A stretch of DNA of 64,000 bases from Ruminococcaceae bacterium YRB3002 (GCA_900099715.1 FMTG01000005.1:84226-148225); one strand, 5' to 3'. Shown: positions 48,601 through 55,629, counted from the first letter of the stretch. The notes: generated from the letters alone by a model not told the origin. Translations and numbers: made by a program.

Positions 48601-50071
48601 GCTTGACCTTGGAATTCATGAATACCGTACATCTCGTACCGAGATCGACGGGATTCGTCGCTTTCAGCGCTTCCTTAGCGAACTGCTCTGAACCCATGCC
48701 CAGTGTCTGCGCGAATGTCTGAATGAACGAACCGCATCCGGATGAGCACGCCTCGTTCAGCATGATGGAATCGATGACGCCGTTCCTTATCCTCATGCAT
48801 TTCATGTCCTGACCGCCGATATCGATGATGAAATCAACATCCGGGCAGAAGAACTTGGCGGACGTGAAGTGCGCCATTGTCTCGATCTCGCCCTCGTCAA
48901 CACCGAGAGCAGCCTTGATGATATTCTCTCCGTATCCCGTAACGCAGGAATATGCGATATTGCAGGATGACGGCATCTTTTTGTAGATGTCCTTGAGGAT
49001 GTTAACGGCACTCATTACAGGGTTGCCCTTATTGCTCTCATAGAACGTATAGACGATGTCCTTATTGCAGTTGATGACTACAGCCTTTGTAGTGGTCGAG
49101 CCCGCGTCGATACCGAGATAGAGCTCTCCCGACTGTCTGGACAGATCCTGGACCGGGATCGCTGCTTTCTCATGCCTGTCGTAGAATGCCTTCTTCTCTG
49201 CCTCATCCTTGAACAGCGGTGAGATCCTGATGATATCAGGCTTGAATCCTTCCTTGTTCTTGAACCTCTCCAGCAGATCCTTCAGATTGACGGGCTCGCT
49301 GTCGGCAGAAAGCGCAGCGCCCAGAGCAACGTATATCTGTGCCTCCTCTGGCATCCAGAACGAATCGACCTTATCGGAAAGCGTCCTCTCAAAAGCATTC
49401 CTGAGCTCTGAATTGAAGTAAAGCGGACCTCCGAGGAAAGCCACGTTGCCCTTGATCGGTCTTCCGCAGGCAAGACCTGCGATGGTCTGGTTAACAACTG
49501 ACTGGTAGATGGAAGCTGCCAGATCTTCCTTGGCGGCGCCTTCATTGATCAGAGGCTGCAGATCGCTCTTGGCGAACACGCCGCATCGGCTGGCGATCGT
49601 ATATAAAGACCTGTAGTCCTTGGCAAAGTTATTGAGTCCGTCTGCGTCTGTCTGCAGGAGTGATGCCATCTGGTCGATAAAAGCACCTGTTCCGCCGGCA
49701 CACGTACCGTTCATTCTCTGCTCGAGTACGGGATGCATATAAGTGATCTTGGCATCCTCACCGCCGAGCTCGATTATGACATCTGTCTCAGGATGATACT
49801 TGTTGATGGCAACAGTCTCGGCCATGACCTCCTGAATGAATTTCAGGTGCAGCCAGTTGGCAACGGAAAGGCCTCCGGATCCCGTTATCGTTACGCTGAC
49901 ATCAATGCCCGGAAACTTCGCATCAAGCTCTTCAAAGAGTGTGTTAAGAAGTCCCGATACATCGGAATGGTGTCTTCTGTATTCACTGTGTACTATATCG
50001 TCTCCGTCAAGCAGAACGACTTTGATGGTCGTGGAACCGATATCAAGTCCTAATCTGTAGCGGTTGTTCAT
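45623..50071 (-). CDS. giant acyl-CoA dehydratase activase-related protein (two BcrA/BadF ATPase domains, DUF2229, HgdB-like part)
   Basis: The 1482-residue protein has two ASKHA-type ATPase domains of the BcrA/BadF/HgdC family: about 1-270 (G-L-D-I-G-S-T-T, N-G-T-C-A-G-G-T-G) and 315-585 (G-I-D-A-G-S-T-T-T, D-I-G-G-Q-D-M-K, E-A-C-S-S-G-C-G-S). The second keeps the Cys that hold the [4Fe-4S] cluster in activators of 2-hydroxyacyl-CoA dehydratases. C-P-G-C-T-N-H-C follows near 640. The rest (about 700-1440) has DUF2229 and HgdB-like dehydratase sequence. Family members of this length are common in Clostridia; the reaction is unproven. It overlaps polA by 1 base and the gene upstream by 1 base. 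Confidence 0.88.
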   Translation of the reverse strand: MNNRYRLGLDIGSTTIKVVLLDGDDIVHSEYRRHHSDVSGLLNTLFEELDAKFPGIDVSVTITGSGGLSVANWLHLKFIQEVMAETVAINKYHPETDVIIELGGEDAKITYMHPVLEQRMNGTCAGGTGAFIDQMASLLQTDADGLNNFAKDYRSLYTIASRCGVFAKSDLQPLINEGAAKEDLAASIYQSVVNQTIAGLACGRPIKGNVAFLGGPLYFNSELRNAFERTLSDKVDSFWMPEEAQIYVALGAALSADSEPVNLKDLLERFKNKEGFKPDIIRISPLFKDEAEKKAFYDRHEKAAIPVQDLSRQSGELYLGIDAGSTTTKAVVINCNKDIVYTFYESNKGNPVMSAVNILKDIYKKMPSSCNIAYSCVTGYGENIIKAALGVDEGEIETMAHFTSAKFFCPDVDFIIDIGGQDMKCMRIRNGVIDSIMLNEACSSGCGSFIQTFAQTLGMGSEQFAKEALKATNPVDLGTRCTVFMNSKVKQAQKEGASVGDISAGLSYSVVRNALYKVIKIRDTEQLGKNIVVQGGTFLNDAILRCFEIISQRDVIRPNVAGLMGAFGAALIAKDRCPELLSDRDEYTNRSRILGPSELDSFEMETENTQCPGCTNHCRLTIATFSNGRKFVSGNRCERGEDIALSQKHDDKEAIPNLFKYKYERTFKYKPLKAEDAPRGEIGIPRCLNQYENYPFWFTVLTKLGFRVVISARSSHALFEKGMETIPSESVCYPAKLAHGHIENLIAKGITTIFYPSVPYEQVENQNSGNHYNCPIVCSYPEVIRNNVENLKEKEIRYLNPFMPLDNMETVASNLAKCFEYCGVSVDEAREAVEAGCEEYYNFKEDIRKKGAEILEDINKRGIKGIVLAGRPYHIDPEINHGIPEMINSLGLAVLTEDSVAKPGRLKRPIRVVDQWMYHTRLYEAAAFVITRPELELVQLTSFGCGLDAVTSDQVQEILEQSGKLYTLLKIDEVSNLGAARIRMRSLVVAMNERAEMAKRGEGPSEDPNKIAEEGRYTLKRAEFTKDAKKKHTLIAPQMAPIQFDFVEAAFHDAGYHLKLLKQATREDIECGLKYVNNDACFPTIVVVGQMMNAVLKGEVDPNNCTLMITQTGGGCRATNYVAFLRKALKDAGFPQIPVVAISVQQFEKNEGWKITPSFAFTAIKALCLGDMLTTLLLRTRPYEKVKGSANALYMYINRIGRKMLNPSEKDDDLTPRYDQVMPNNYWDRPEDEKAAIKACLKEIGADLDNIPRVRSYKKFVSLAVTLFDKLPLQDIPRKPRVGLVGEILVKFHPDANNNAIDVIEAEGCEGVLPGVLDFFLYCCYNPIWAESNLGRSKRTARINQAAIDVLERFRKPINEAFKKTGGKFMLTERIEELASKSSTVLSCGNFCGEGWFLTAEMIELIQDGVPNIICAQPFACLPNHVTGKGMIKELRRQYPNSNIIPIDYDPGASEANQLNRIKLMISTAHAVRRREIEAEGK

Positions 50072-50961
50072 TACTTGCTGTCTCCTTTTTTGCCATTGGA
50101 AGTATTGGTTTTGGGCGCTATCTTGGGTGCGCCTTTGGGCTGCTTATTGCTCTTGGAGTCGCTGGTACCGTCATACAGATTCCTTCCGACCTTCTTCTCT
50201 TTTGCCGCCCTTGCACTGCCCGGCTGGCTCCTGTTCGCACGCTGTCCTCTTCCGCGTTTCTTTACATCATCGGATCCGAACACCTTGCGCGAATTCTCGC
50301 GGAGCTCAGCCATATGCTGCTTCTCAGCCTCACGGAGTGCCTGTTTGAAGTCAGCACTCTCGTTCAGCATCTTCTTAACATCATCATTGAGTGATAATCT
50401 CAGGAGCTCATCAGGCACGCCCTTGTTCAGGTCGAAGATCATGCCGAACCTGTCCTTCACGGTAAGCTGCAGCGCCTCGCAGATCATAACCACGTTACGC
50501 TCATAATCAGCGAAATCACACCTGATCCCCAGCTGCAGCGGCAGCCCGTAGAAATTCAGGTTTGCATAAGGAAGGCTCCTCGTAAATATCAGATGAAGCG
50601 TGATCAGTTTCATGTAAGATTCCAGGTTGATGCAGTCCTGATCGCATATAAGGGTCAGCTGTCCCCTCTCGATCATACAGGCGATATCGCTCTTCTCATC
50701 CTCAAAGCCATTGGCCCACAGGAAATAAAGCTCTCTGTAGACATCCTTCTTAAACGCCTCGAAATCCCTCGTCAAAGGAACCGCCAGCACCGTGGGGCCA
50801 AGATTGAAAATGTACTGCATATATGACACTTCCAGGTACTGAGGCACCGAGAAATACTTGATGTAAGCAGCTACATCCCTGCTGTTGAATATATATCTGT
50901 GCACGTTAAGCTTAAGCTCCGTTATTTTATTATTTATTATATGCGTTAGATTATAACACAT
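50071..50961 (-). CDS. protein of unknown function with basic C-terminal tail
   Basis: A protein of about 296 residues that I do not recognise. Residues 1-215 look globular and mixed alpha/beta, with no membrane helix. Residues 215-296 are strongly basic, rich in Lys, Arg, Gly, Ser and Asn, as in nucleic-acid-binding tails. The start is unsure: TTG at 50970, ATG at 50961 (used here) and GTG at 50904 are all in frame. A TATAAT at 50950-50955 and a GGAG site 12 bases before the GTG favour the later start if this is the promoter. It overlaps the activase gene by 1 base and heads the polA operon. Confidence 0.7.
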   Translation of the reverse strand: MCYNLTHIINNKITELKLNVHRYIFNSRDVAAYIKYFSVPQYLEVSYMQYIFNLGPTVLAVPLTRDFEAFKKDVYRELYFLWANGFEDEKSDIACMIERGQLTLICDQDCINLESYMKLITLHLIFTRSLPYANLNFYGLPLQLGIRCDFADYERNVVMICEALQLTVKDRFGMIFDLNKGVPDELLRLSLNDDVKKMLNESADFKQALREAEKQHMAELRENSRKVFGSDDVKKRGRGQRANRSQPGSARAAKEKKVGRNLYDGTSDSKSNKQPKGAPKIAPKTNTSNGKKGDSK

Positions 50962-50987
50962 AGTATCCAAAAACAGTGTGGTAGAAT

Positions 50988-52574
50988 ATGGGCATGAATG
51001 ATCAAAAAAAGATCCTGCTGGACAATAAAGGCGTAGATGAGCTTACATCCACCGTTGCTGACTGGATGCAAAGCTCCGGGATCAAGGGCATCTCCCTCAC
51101 CCGGGCGCGTATTACTGTAGAGACCGTTGTCCTTGCTCTCTCCGAGCACACGGGCGGCAGTCTGGATGTCTTTGTGTCCATGAAGAGATTTCTCGGTACC
51201 AATACGCTGTATGTCAGGTATGAGGGAGAATCCTACAACCCTCTCAAGGATGAGGTGAGTGACGAGTGGACCTCCACAATCCTGTCCACTGTCGCTGTAA
51301 CACCATCCTGGAGGTACAAAGACGGCATAAATGAGCTGTCCATCCGCATTCCGCGCAAGAGGATCAAGGATGAGATGATCCTGCTGGGATCCGCAGTTCT
51401 GGCAGTGATACTGGGGGCTCTGGGAAATGTCCTTCCCGAACAGACCGTGAATATCCTTTCAGATTTTGTACTTGAACCGATCGAGACAGTATTTATAAAC
51501 CTGCTTGGCACCTTCGCAGGCACGCTGGTATTTCTGGCTCTTGTATCGGGAATATGCGGCATGGGCAACGTATCTGAACTTAGCAAAGTCGGAAAGTACG
51601 TGACAGGAAGATACCTTGTTATGTCATTTGTCTGTGCCGGAATAATGGGCGCCGCTATGATCCCCTTTTTCTCGTTCGTATGGGGAACGAAGCAGACATC
51701 TTCCCAGCTTGATAAACTGTTTAAGATGATCGTTGATATAGTCCCTCCAAACCCGGTAAAGCCCTTCATGGAGGGAAATATGCTTCAGATCGTCTTTATG
51801 GCTCTGATCATCGGCGCCGCACTGCTCATGCTGGGGAATAAAGTCTCCGTCCTTCAGACAGGAATCCTTCAGGCCAGTTCAGTGTATATGCGCATCATGG
51901 AAATGATCTGCCGGATAATGCCTTTGTACATCGTGGCATCCCTGACCCTGCTGTTCTGGAGCAACGGGTTCTCGATCTTCAAGACGATCTGGAAGCCCAT
52001 CGTTTACTCAATGATCCTGGCCAATCTGATAATGTTCGGCAAGATCTTCATAGCTTCGGTCCGGTATAAGACGAGTCCCTTTCTGCTGATTAAGAAAGTC
52101 ATACCGACATATCTTATCGGTCTCACTACCGCTTCATCCATCGCAGCCCTCAGTCCCGCCCTTGATATATGCGAGAACAGGTTTGGAATCTCCCGCCAGC
52201 TCGGCAGGTTCTCCTTTCCTATCGGAGCTCTCTTGTATGGCGGAACAACCAGCGGCGGCTACATCGCCATCATCTATTATCTTGCCGAAGCAGAGGGCAT
52301 CAGTGTCGATGCAGGCTGGTTCATAATGGCATGGCTCTTTATCACGATAGTGTCACTTACCCTGCCCCCTGTATCAGGCGGCACGCTTATTGGTCTTGGA
52401 GTTATCCTGGCCCAGTTCAGTATCCCGTCGACCAACCTCGGTATCGCAGGCACACTGACGTTGATCATCGACTTCCTCGTCACATCGGCTAAGGTCGGTA
52501 TGATGCCTGTCGAGATCGCCAACCAGGCCGCGCATCTGGATGAGCTGGATGTGGAGGTAATGAGGCGGAAGTAA
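50988..52574 (+). CDS. dicarboxylate/amino-acid:cation symporter fused to an N-terminal HATPase-like domain
   Basis: The 528-residue protein has a soluble N-terminal part (1-125) and a DAACS/GltP-type transporter core (about 130-515, eight helices plus two hairpins). The N-terminal part resembles a degenerate histidine-kinase-like ATPase fold (V-E-T-V-V-L-A-L helix, Y-E-G-E-S-Y-N-P-L, W-R-Y-K-D-G-I-N-E-L). The first hairpin keeps T-A-S-S-I-A-A-L-S-P. The Na-site N-M-D-G-T motif reads L-Y-G-G-T-T, and the substrate Arg and Asn of helix 8 are not found (I-D-F-L-V-T-S-A-K-V). Substrate is therefore unclear. No clear Shine-Dalgarno is seen; TAGAAT at 50982-50987 abuts the first ATG and a second in-frame ATG is at 50994. 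Single gene, divergent from the polA operon. Confidence 0.85.
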   Translation: MGMNDQKKILLDNKGVDELTSTVADWMQSSGIKGISLTRARITVETVVLALSEHTGGSLDVFVSMKRFLGTNTLYVRYEGESYNPLKDEVSDEWTSTILSTVAVTPSWRYKDGINELSIRIPRKRIKDEMILLGSAVLAVILGALGNVLPEQTVNILSDFVLEPIETVFINLLGTFAGTLVFLALVSGICGMGNVSELSKVGKYVTGRYLVMSFVCAGIMGAAMIPFFSFVWGTKQTSSQLDKLFKMIVDIVPPNPVKPFMEGNMLQIVFMALIIGAALLMLGNKVSVLQTGILQASSVYMRIMEMICRIMPLYIVASLTLLFWSNGFSIFKTIWKPIVYSMILANLIMFGKIFIASVRYKTSPFLLIKKVIPTYLIGLTTASSIAALSPALDICENRFGISRQLGRFSFPIGALLYGGTTSGGYIAIIYYLAEAEGISVDAGWFIMAWLFITIVSLTLPPVSGGTLIGLGVILAQFSIPSTNLGIAGTLTLIIDFLVTSAKVGMMPVEIANQAAHLDELDVEVMRRK

Positions 52575-52627
52575 GGGTATCAGTAAAATGCAAGACTGAA
52601 AGTTTAATAACCCGCTTCTCGATGCGT

Positions 52628-52655
52628 AAAAAAGCTGCCCCTCACGGGACAGCTT
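52628..52655 (-). terminator. terminator of the infC-rpmI-rplT operon
   Basis: On the minus strand a 10-bp stem (AAGCTGTCCC with GGGGCAGCTT, one G-T pair) with loop GTGA is followed by TTTTTT. It lies 24 bases after the rplT stop. Confidence 0.93.
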
Positions 52656-52678
52656 CATTTATTTGATCGGTCAGGATC

Positions 52679-53032
52679 TCAGATAGCAGCCTTAGCCTTC
52701 TCAACGAGTGCTGTGAACCCTGCGGGATCTGTGATAGCGATATCGGACAGAACCTTACGGTCGAGATCGATGCCAGCCTTCTTAAGGCCGCCCATGAACT
52801 TGCTGTAGCTCATATCGTTCAGTCTGCATGCAGCGTTGATACGAACGATCCAAAGCTTTCTGAAATCTCTCTTCTTCTGTCTTCTGTCACGGTAAGCGTA
52901 GTTGCCTGACTTCAGGACAGCCTGGTTAGCTACCTTGAAGAGCTTGCTCTTGTGACCCCAATATCCCTTAGCCTGCTTAAGAATCTTATGATGACGGGCT
53001 CTTGTACGAATGCCTCTCTTTACTCTGGACAT
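52679..53032 (-). CDS. rplT: 50S ribosomal protein L20
   Basis: L20 is an early-binding 50S assembly protein of 117 residues. The sequence shows the long basic N-terminal tail (T-R-A-R-H-H-K), Y-R-D-R-R-Q-K-K-R near 48 and the conserved W-I-x-R-I-N-A block. In Bacillus L20 also represses this operon by binding the leader mRNA; the leader features at 53834-53963 make that likely here. It is the last gene of infC-rpmI-rplT, 35 bases after rpmI. Confidence 0.99.
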   Translation of the reverse strand: MSRVKRGIRTRARHHKILKQAKGYWGHKSKLFKVANQAVLKSGNYAYRDRRQKKRDFRKLWIVRINAACRLNDMSYSKFMGGLKKAGIDLDRKVLSDIAITDPAGFTALVEKAKAAI

Positions 53033-53067
53033 ATTTATTTCCTCCTAAATTCTCGTAATTACTCTGA

Positions 53068-53265
53068 TCAAGCGTAAGGGATCATCTTCTTGATAACCCT
53101 AGCGTTAGCGTCTGCGCAAACCTGGCTATGACGGAGATGTCTCATTCTCTTGGTAGGCCTCTTGCTCAGGATGTGGCTTCTGAAAGACTGCTTGTGAAGC
53201 ACTTTACCGCTTGCTGTGACCTTAAATCTCTTCTTCGATGAACTGTGTGTCTTCTGCTTAGGCAT
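53068..53265 (-). CDS. rpmI: 50S ribosomal protein L35
   Basis: A 65-residue, strongly basic ribosomal protein starting M-P-K-Q-K-T-H-S-S-S-K-K-R-F-K, the family signature, with H-I-L-x-K-R-P in the middle. It binds 23S rRNA. It lies 23 bases after infC and upstream of rplT, the invariant bacterial order. Confidence 0.99.
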   Translation of the reverse strand: MPKQKTHSSSKKRFKVTASGKVLHKQSFRSHILSKRPTKRMRHLRHSQVCADANARVIKKMIPYA

Positions 53266-53288
53266 TATACTGTCCTCCTCATGTTTAA

Positions 53289-53813
53289 TTACTTCTTCTT
53301 GACAGGCGTCAGGTACATTACCATGTTACGACCCTCTACCTTCGCCTTCTTGTCGATCGTCCCGTATTCGGACAACCCTTCTGCAAAGCTCTCCATTACC
53401 TTGTAACCCTGGTCCTGGAATGCCATCTCACGGCCGCGGAATCTGATATTCACCTTGACTCTGTCGCCGTTCGACAGGAACTTGATCGCTGCCTTTCTCT
53501 TTACTTCGATGTCATGAACATCGGTATTGAGCTTCAAACCTATTTCCTTAAGTTCTGTCTCTTTCTGCTTCTTCTTAGCTTCCTTCTCTCTCTTACCCTT
53601 CTCGAAAAGGAATTTCCCGTAGTCCATGATCCTGCACACAGGATTCTCAGGATTCGGAGAGATGCATACCAGATCCAGATCTGCTTCCTCGGCCATCTCC
53701 CTGGCCTTCTCGATAGGCACAACGCCCACCATGTTACCGTCTGCGTCAATAAGTCTGACCTGTGCAAACTTGATGGCGTCACCTACCATCTGTGTCTCAG
53801 CTCCTTTAGCGAT
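53289..53813 (-). CDS. infC: translation initiation factor IF-3
   Basis: IF-3 binds 30S subunits, checks the initiator tRNA-start codon match and keeps subunits apart. The product (174 residues) has the N-domain V-R-L-I-D-A-D-G, a Lys/Glu-rich linker and the C-domain with the G-D-x-V-K-V-x-x-x-F-R-G-R-E block. The start is unusual. The excellent GGGAGGTGA site lies 9 bases (from GGAGG) before ATC at 53811-53813. The GTG at 53817-53819 is too close (3 bases), and an ATG 10 codons into the frame has a weaker match. A non-AUG (AUU-type) start is the known rule for infC, allowing autoregulation. The GTG reading would add two residues. Confidence 0.95.
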   Translation of the reverse strand: MAKGAETQMVGDAIKFAQVRLIDADGNMVGVVPIEKAREMAEEADLDLVCISPNPENPVCRIMDYGKFLFEKGKREKEAKKKQKETELKEIGLKLNTDVHDIEVKRKAAIKFLSNGDRVKVNIRFRGREMAFQDQGYKVMESFAEGLSEYGTIDKKAKVEGRNMVMYLTPVKKK

Positions 53814-53820
53814 GTTCACT

Positions 53821-53829
53821 CACCTCCCA
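53821..53829 (-). promoter_or_regulatory. ribosome binding site that decides the infC start
   Basis: TTGGGAGGTG on the minus strand (plus strand CACCTCCCAA, 53821-53830) is close to a full anti-16S match. Its distance fits the ATC at 53811-53813 better than the nearer GTG. Confidence 0.75.
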
Positions 53830-53833
53830 ACAT

Positions 53834-53860
53834 AAAAAAAGAACGGATCAGATCCGTTCT
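53834..53860 (-). terminator. leader terminator before infC (attenuator)
   Basis: AGAACGGATC-T-GATCCGTTCT followed by TTTTTTT on the minus strand is a perfect terminator inside the infC leader, about 20 bases before the start. An 11-base sequence earlier in the leader (53924-53934) can pair with its 5' side instead. Confidence 0.88.
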
Positions 53861-53955
53861 CACAACAACCCTTTGCCTTACAGCAATAAAAAAGTCTGTG
53901 ACCTCTTCACTCAAGCGCTTGAGGTGAGAACGGAACAGTTCTGCTTTATTTGACT
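53834..53955 (-). ncRNA. L20-type attenuator leader RNA of infC-rpmI-rplT
   Basis: The leader runs from about 53955 to the infC start. On the minus strand TCCGTTCTCAC (53924-53934) is exactly complementary to GTGAGAACGGA (53853-53863), which overlaps the left arm of the terminator. Pairing of these two would be the antiterminator. A 14-base palindrome CTCAAGCGCTTGAG (53910-53923) lies between. The layout matches the known L20 leader, where L20 protein favours termination. Rfam membership was not tested. Confidence 0.75.
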
Positions 53956-53960
53956 TGCAT

Positions 53961-53989
53961 ATATTAGCCTGTAATGCCTGATCTGTCAA
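53961..53989 (-). promoter_or_regulatory. promoter of infC-rpmI-rplT
   Basis: TTGACA (53984-53989) and TAATAT (53961-53966) on the minus strand are separated by exactly 17 bases. It starts a leader of about 140 bases. Confidence 0.88.
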
Positions 53990-53990
53990 G

Positions 53991-54065
53991 AGGTGAAATT
54001 GGGCTCGCAGACAAGTCGCTCACTTCAGTCCTCGTCGCTAGCGCCGCATAATATGCGTTCGAGCT
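53991..54065. repeat. structured repeat-like stretch downstream of rnhB
   Basis: The minus strand reads GCTCGAACGCA right after the rnhB stop, then a CGCATA/TATGCG palindrome, and ends ATTTCACC next to the infC promoter. GCTCGAACGCA also follows the ychF stop at 40662-40672, and GTGAAAT occurs in the palindrome there. I read it as a candidate relative of that element. Confidence 0.4.
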
Positions 54066-54707
54066 TTAGTGGATCACCTTCAGAAAACTCCTCCGATGTA
54101 TCGGGCTCATGCCCAGCTCTCTTATAGCGGCATAATGATCTTTCGTTCCGTAGCCTTTGTGCTTGGCAAATCCGTAACCCGGGAATTCCTTATCGTACTC
54201 CATCATCATGTGATCCCTCGTTACCTTTGCCAGGATAGATGCTGCTGCTATGGAATTTGATTTCGCGTCGCCTTTGATTATGGGCACGACTTCCTGGGGA
54301 ACGCCCTCGAGCTTTACTGCATCGATCAGCAGAAGATCGGGAACGGCCGATGCTGATATATCAGCGACACACTGACGCATCGCCTTTTTGGTGGCTTCAA
54401 GGATGTTGATCTCGTCGATGGTCTGCGCATCTACTGCGACAACGGCATATGCCAGGGCATTCTCTTTAATCACGGGGAACAGCGCCTCGCGCTTCTTCTC
54501 GGAGAGTTTCTTGCTGTCGTCCAGGCCGTAAACGGGCTTTGACGGGTCAAGAATGCAGCAGGCCGCCACTACGGGACCGGCCAGGGGGCCTCTTCCCGCT
54601 TCGTCGATTCCTGCTATAACATGGTAGCCGCGTGCTGCATAGTCGTTTTCGTATACGCTGAGCTCGGCATATTTTGCCTCGAGCATTTCCTGTGTTATCT
54701 TAGCCAT
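54066..54707 (-). CDS. rnhB: ribonuclease HII
   Basis: RnhB cleaves RNA in RNA-DNA hybrids and at single ribonucleotides. The 213-residue protein has the catalytic G-I-D-E-A-G-R-G-P-L-A-G-P-V near 33-46 (Asp-Glu), L-D-D-S-K-K near 63, L-L-I-D-A near 125 (third Asp) and S-I-A-A-A-S-I-L-A-K-V-T-R-D near 152. It overlaps rbgA by 8 bases. The 3' flank (about 53991-54065) contains a structured non-coding stretch that shares GCTCGAACGCA with the ychF 3' flank. Confidence 0.97.
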   Translation of the reverse strand: MAKITQEMLEAKYAELSVYENDYAARGYHVIAGIDEAGRGPLAGPVVAACCILDPSKPVYGLDDSKKLSEKKREALFPVIKENALAYAVVAVDAQTIDEINILEATKKAMRQCVADISASAVPDLLLIDAVKLEGVPQEVVPIIKGDAKSNSIAAASILAKVTRDHMMMEYDKEFPGYGFAKHKGYGTKDHYAAIRELGMSPIHRRSFLKVIH

Positions 54708-55581
54708 CCGTATTCTCCTTCAAAACGGGGACTTCAAGCGTTATCCTGCCGATCCTGCCGCTCTGCAGATCGTCCAGGAGCAGGCGTGCAAATCTGTCCT
54801 CGTCTATCCTTCCGCCGCTCATGAGACAGCCTCTTTTGCGGGCCATTTCCTGAAAAGTCTCGTAGTCATCAGAAGCGGGCAGTTCAACTTTGTAACGTTC
54901 GCTCATCAGCTCCGGATACAGCGAATTCAGTATCTTCATGGTCTCATAAGATGCCTCGAGCACATCAATGACCTCTTCCTTCACCGCACCTGTCGCTACA
55001 AGAACGATGCCGGAACGCTTGCTCTGGATCTTCGGCCACAGTACTCCGGGCATGTCCATCAGCTCAAAGCGCGAATCGGTCTTGATCCACTTAGGCGCTC
55101 TCGTAACACCGGGGCGGTCGCCGGTGACAGCGCTCTTTTTGCCTGCCAGCGCATTAATAAGAGTGGATTTACCGGTGTTGGGAACACCAACGACCATAGC
55201 ACGTATGGGGCGTCCTGTGCGGCCTTTTGATGCTGCTTTCTCCAGCAGATCAGACAGTTCCTCCTCGGCAGCCTTCTTGAGGTTGTCGATACCTCCCTTG
55301 CGGTTTGCCTGGATCGGAATGGCGCGAAGGCCCTGCTTCCTGTAATGCTGCACCCACTCATTAGTCTTGTCGGGATCCGCCAGATCCGCCTTGTTGAGCA
55401 GGATGATATGGGGTTTGTTTCCTATTATCTGGTTCAGCTCGGGATTTCGGCTGCTGAACGGGATCCTCGCATCCACAGTCTCAAAGACTATATCCACGAG
55501 TTTCAGATTCTCGGCCGTCTGATTGAGGGCCTTGCGCATATGTCCGGGGAACCAGTTTATGTTAGATCTGTTGTCACTCAT
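54700..55581 (-). CDS. rbgA: ribosome biogenesis GTPase RbgA/YlqF
   Basis: RbgA is a circularly permuted GTPase required for late 50S assembly. The 293-residue protein has N-W-F-P-G-H-M-R-K-A at the N-terminus, N-K-A-D-L near 63 (specificity motif first, as expected for the permuted order), G-V-P-N-T-G-K-S-T near 130 and M-P-G-V-L near 178. No strong Shine-Dalgarno is at normal spacing; AAAGGAG lies about 17 bases before the ATG, inside a possible 12-codon upstream frame. Followed by rnhB with 8-base overlap. Confidence 0.96.
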   Translation of the reverse strand: MSDNRSNINWFPGHMRKALNQTAENLKLVDIVFETVDARIPFSSRNPELNQIIGNKPHIILLNKADLADPDKTNEWVQHYRKQGLRAIPIQANRKGGIDNLKKAAEEELSDLLEKAASKGRTGRPIRAMVVGVPNTGKSTLINALAGKKSAVTGDRPGVTRAPKWIKTDSRFELMDMPGVLWPKIQSKRSGIVLVATGAVKEEVIDVLEASYETMKILNSLYPELMSERYKVELPASDDYETFQEMARKRGCLMSGGRIDEDRFARLLLDDLQSGRIGRITLEVPVLKENTDG

Positions 55582-55590
55582 TTCGCGATA

Positions 55591-55629
55591 TTAGCACACT
55601 CCTTTCATCTGCCGCACCTGTCTCCACAT
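55591..55629 (-). CDS. possible 12-codon upstream open reading frame before rbgA
   Basis: ATG at 55627-55629 opens a frame of 12 codons ending in TAA at 55591-55593, 9 bases before the rbgA ATG. AAGGAGG lies 12 bases upstream of it. It could couple translation to rbgA, which lacks a close ribosome-binding site. Chance occurrence is possible. Confidence 0.25.
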   Translation of the reverse strand: MWRQVRQMKGVC

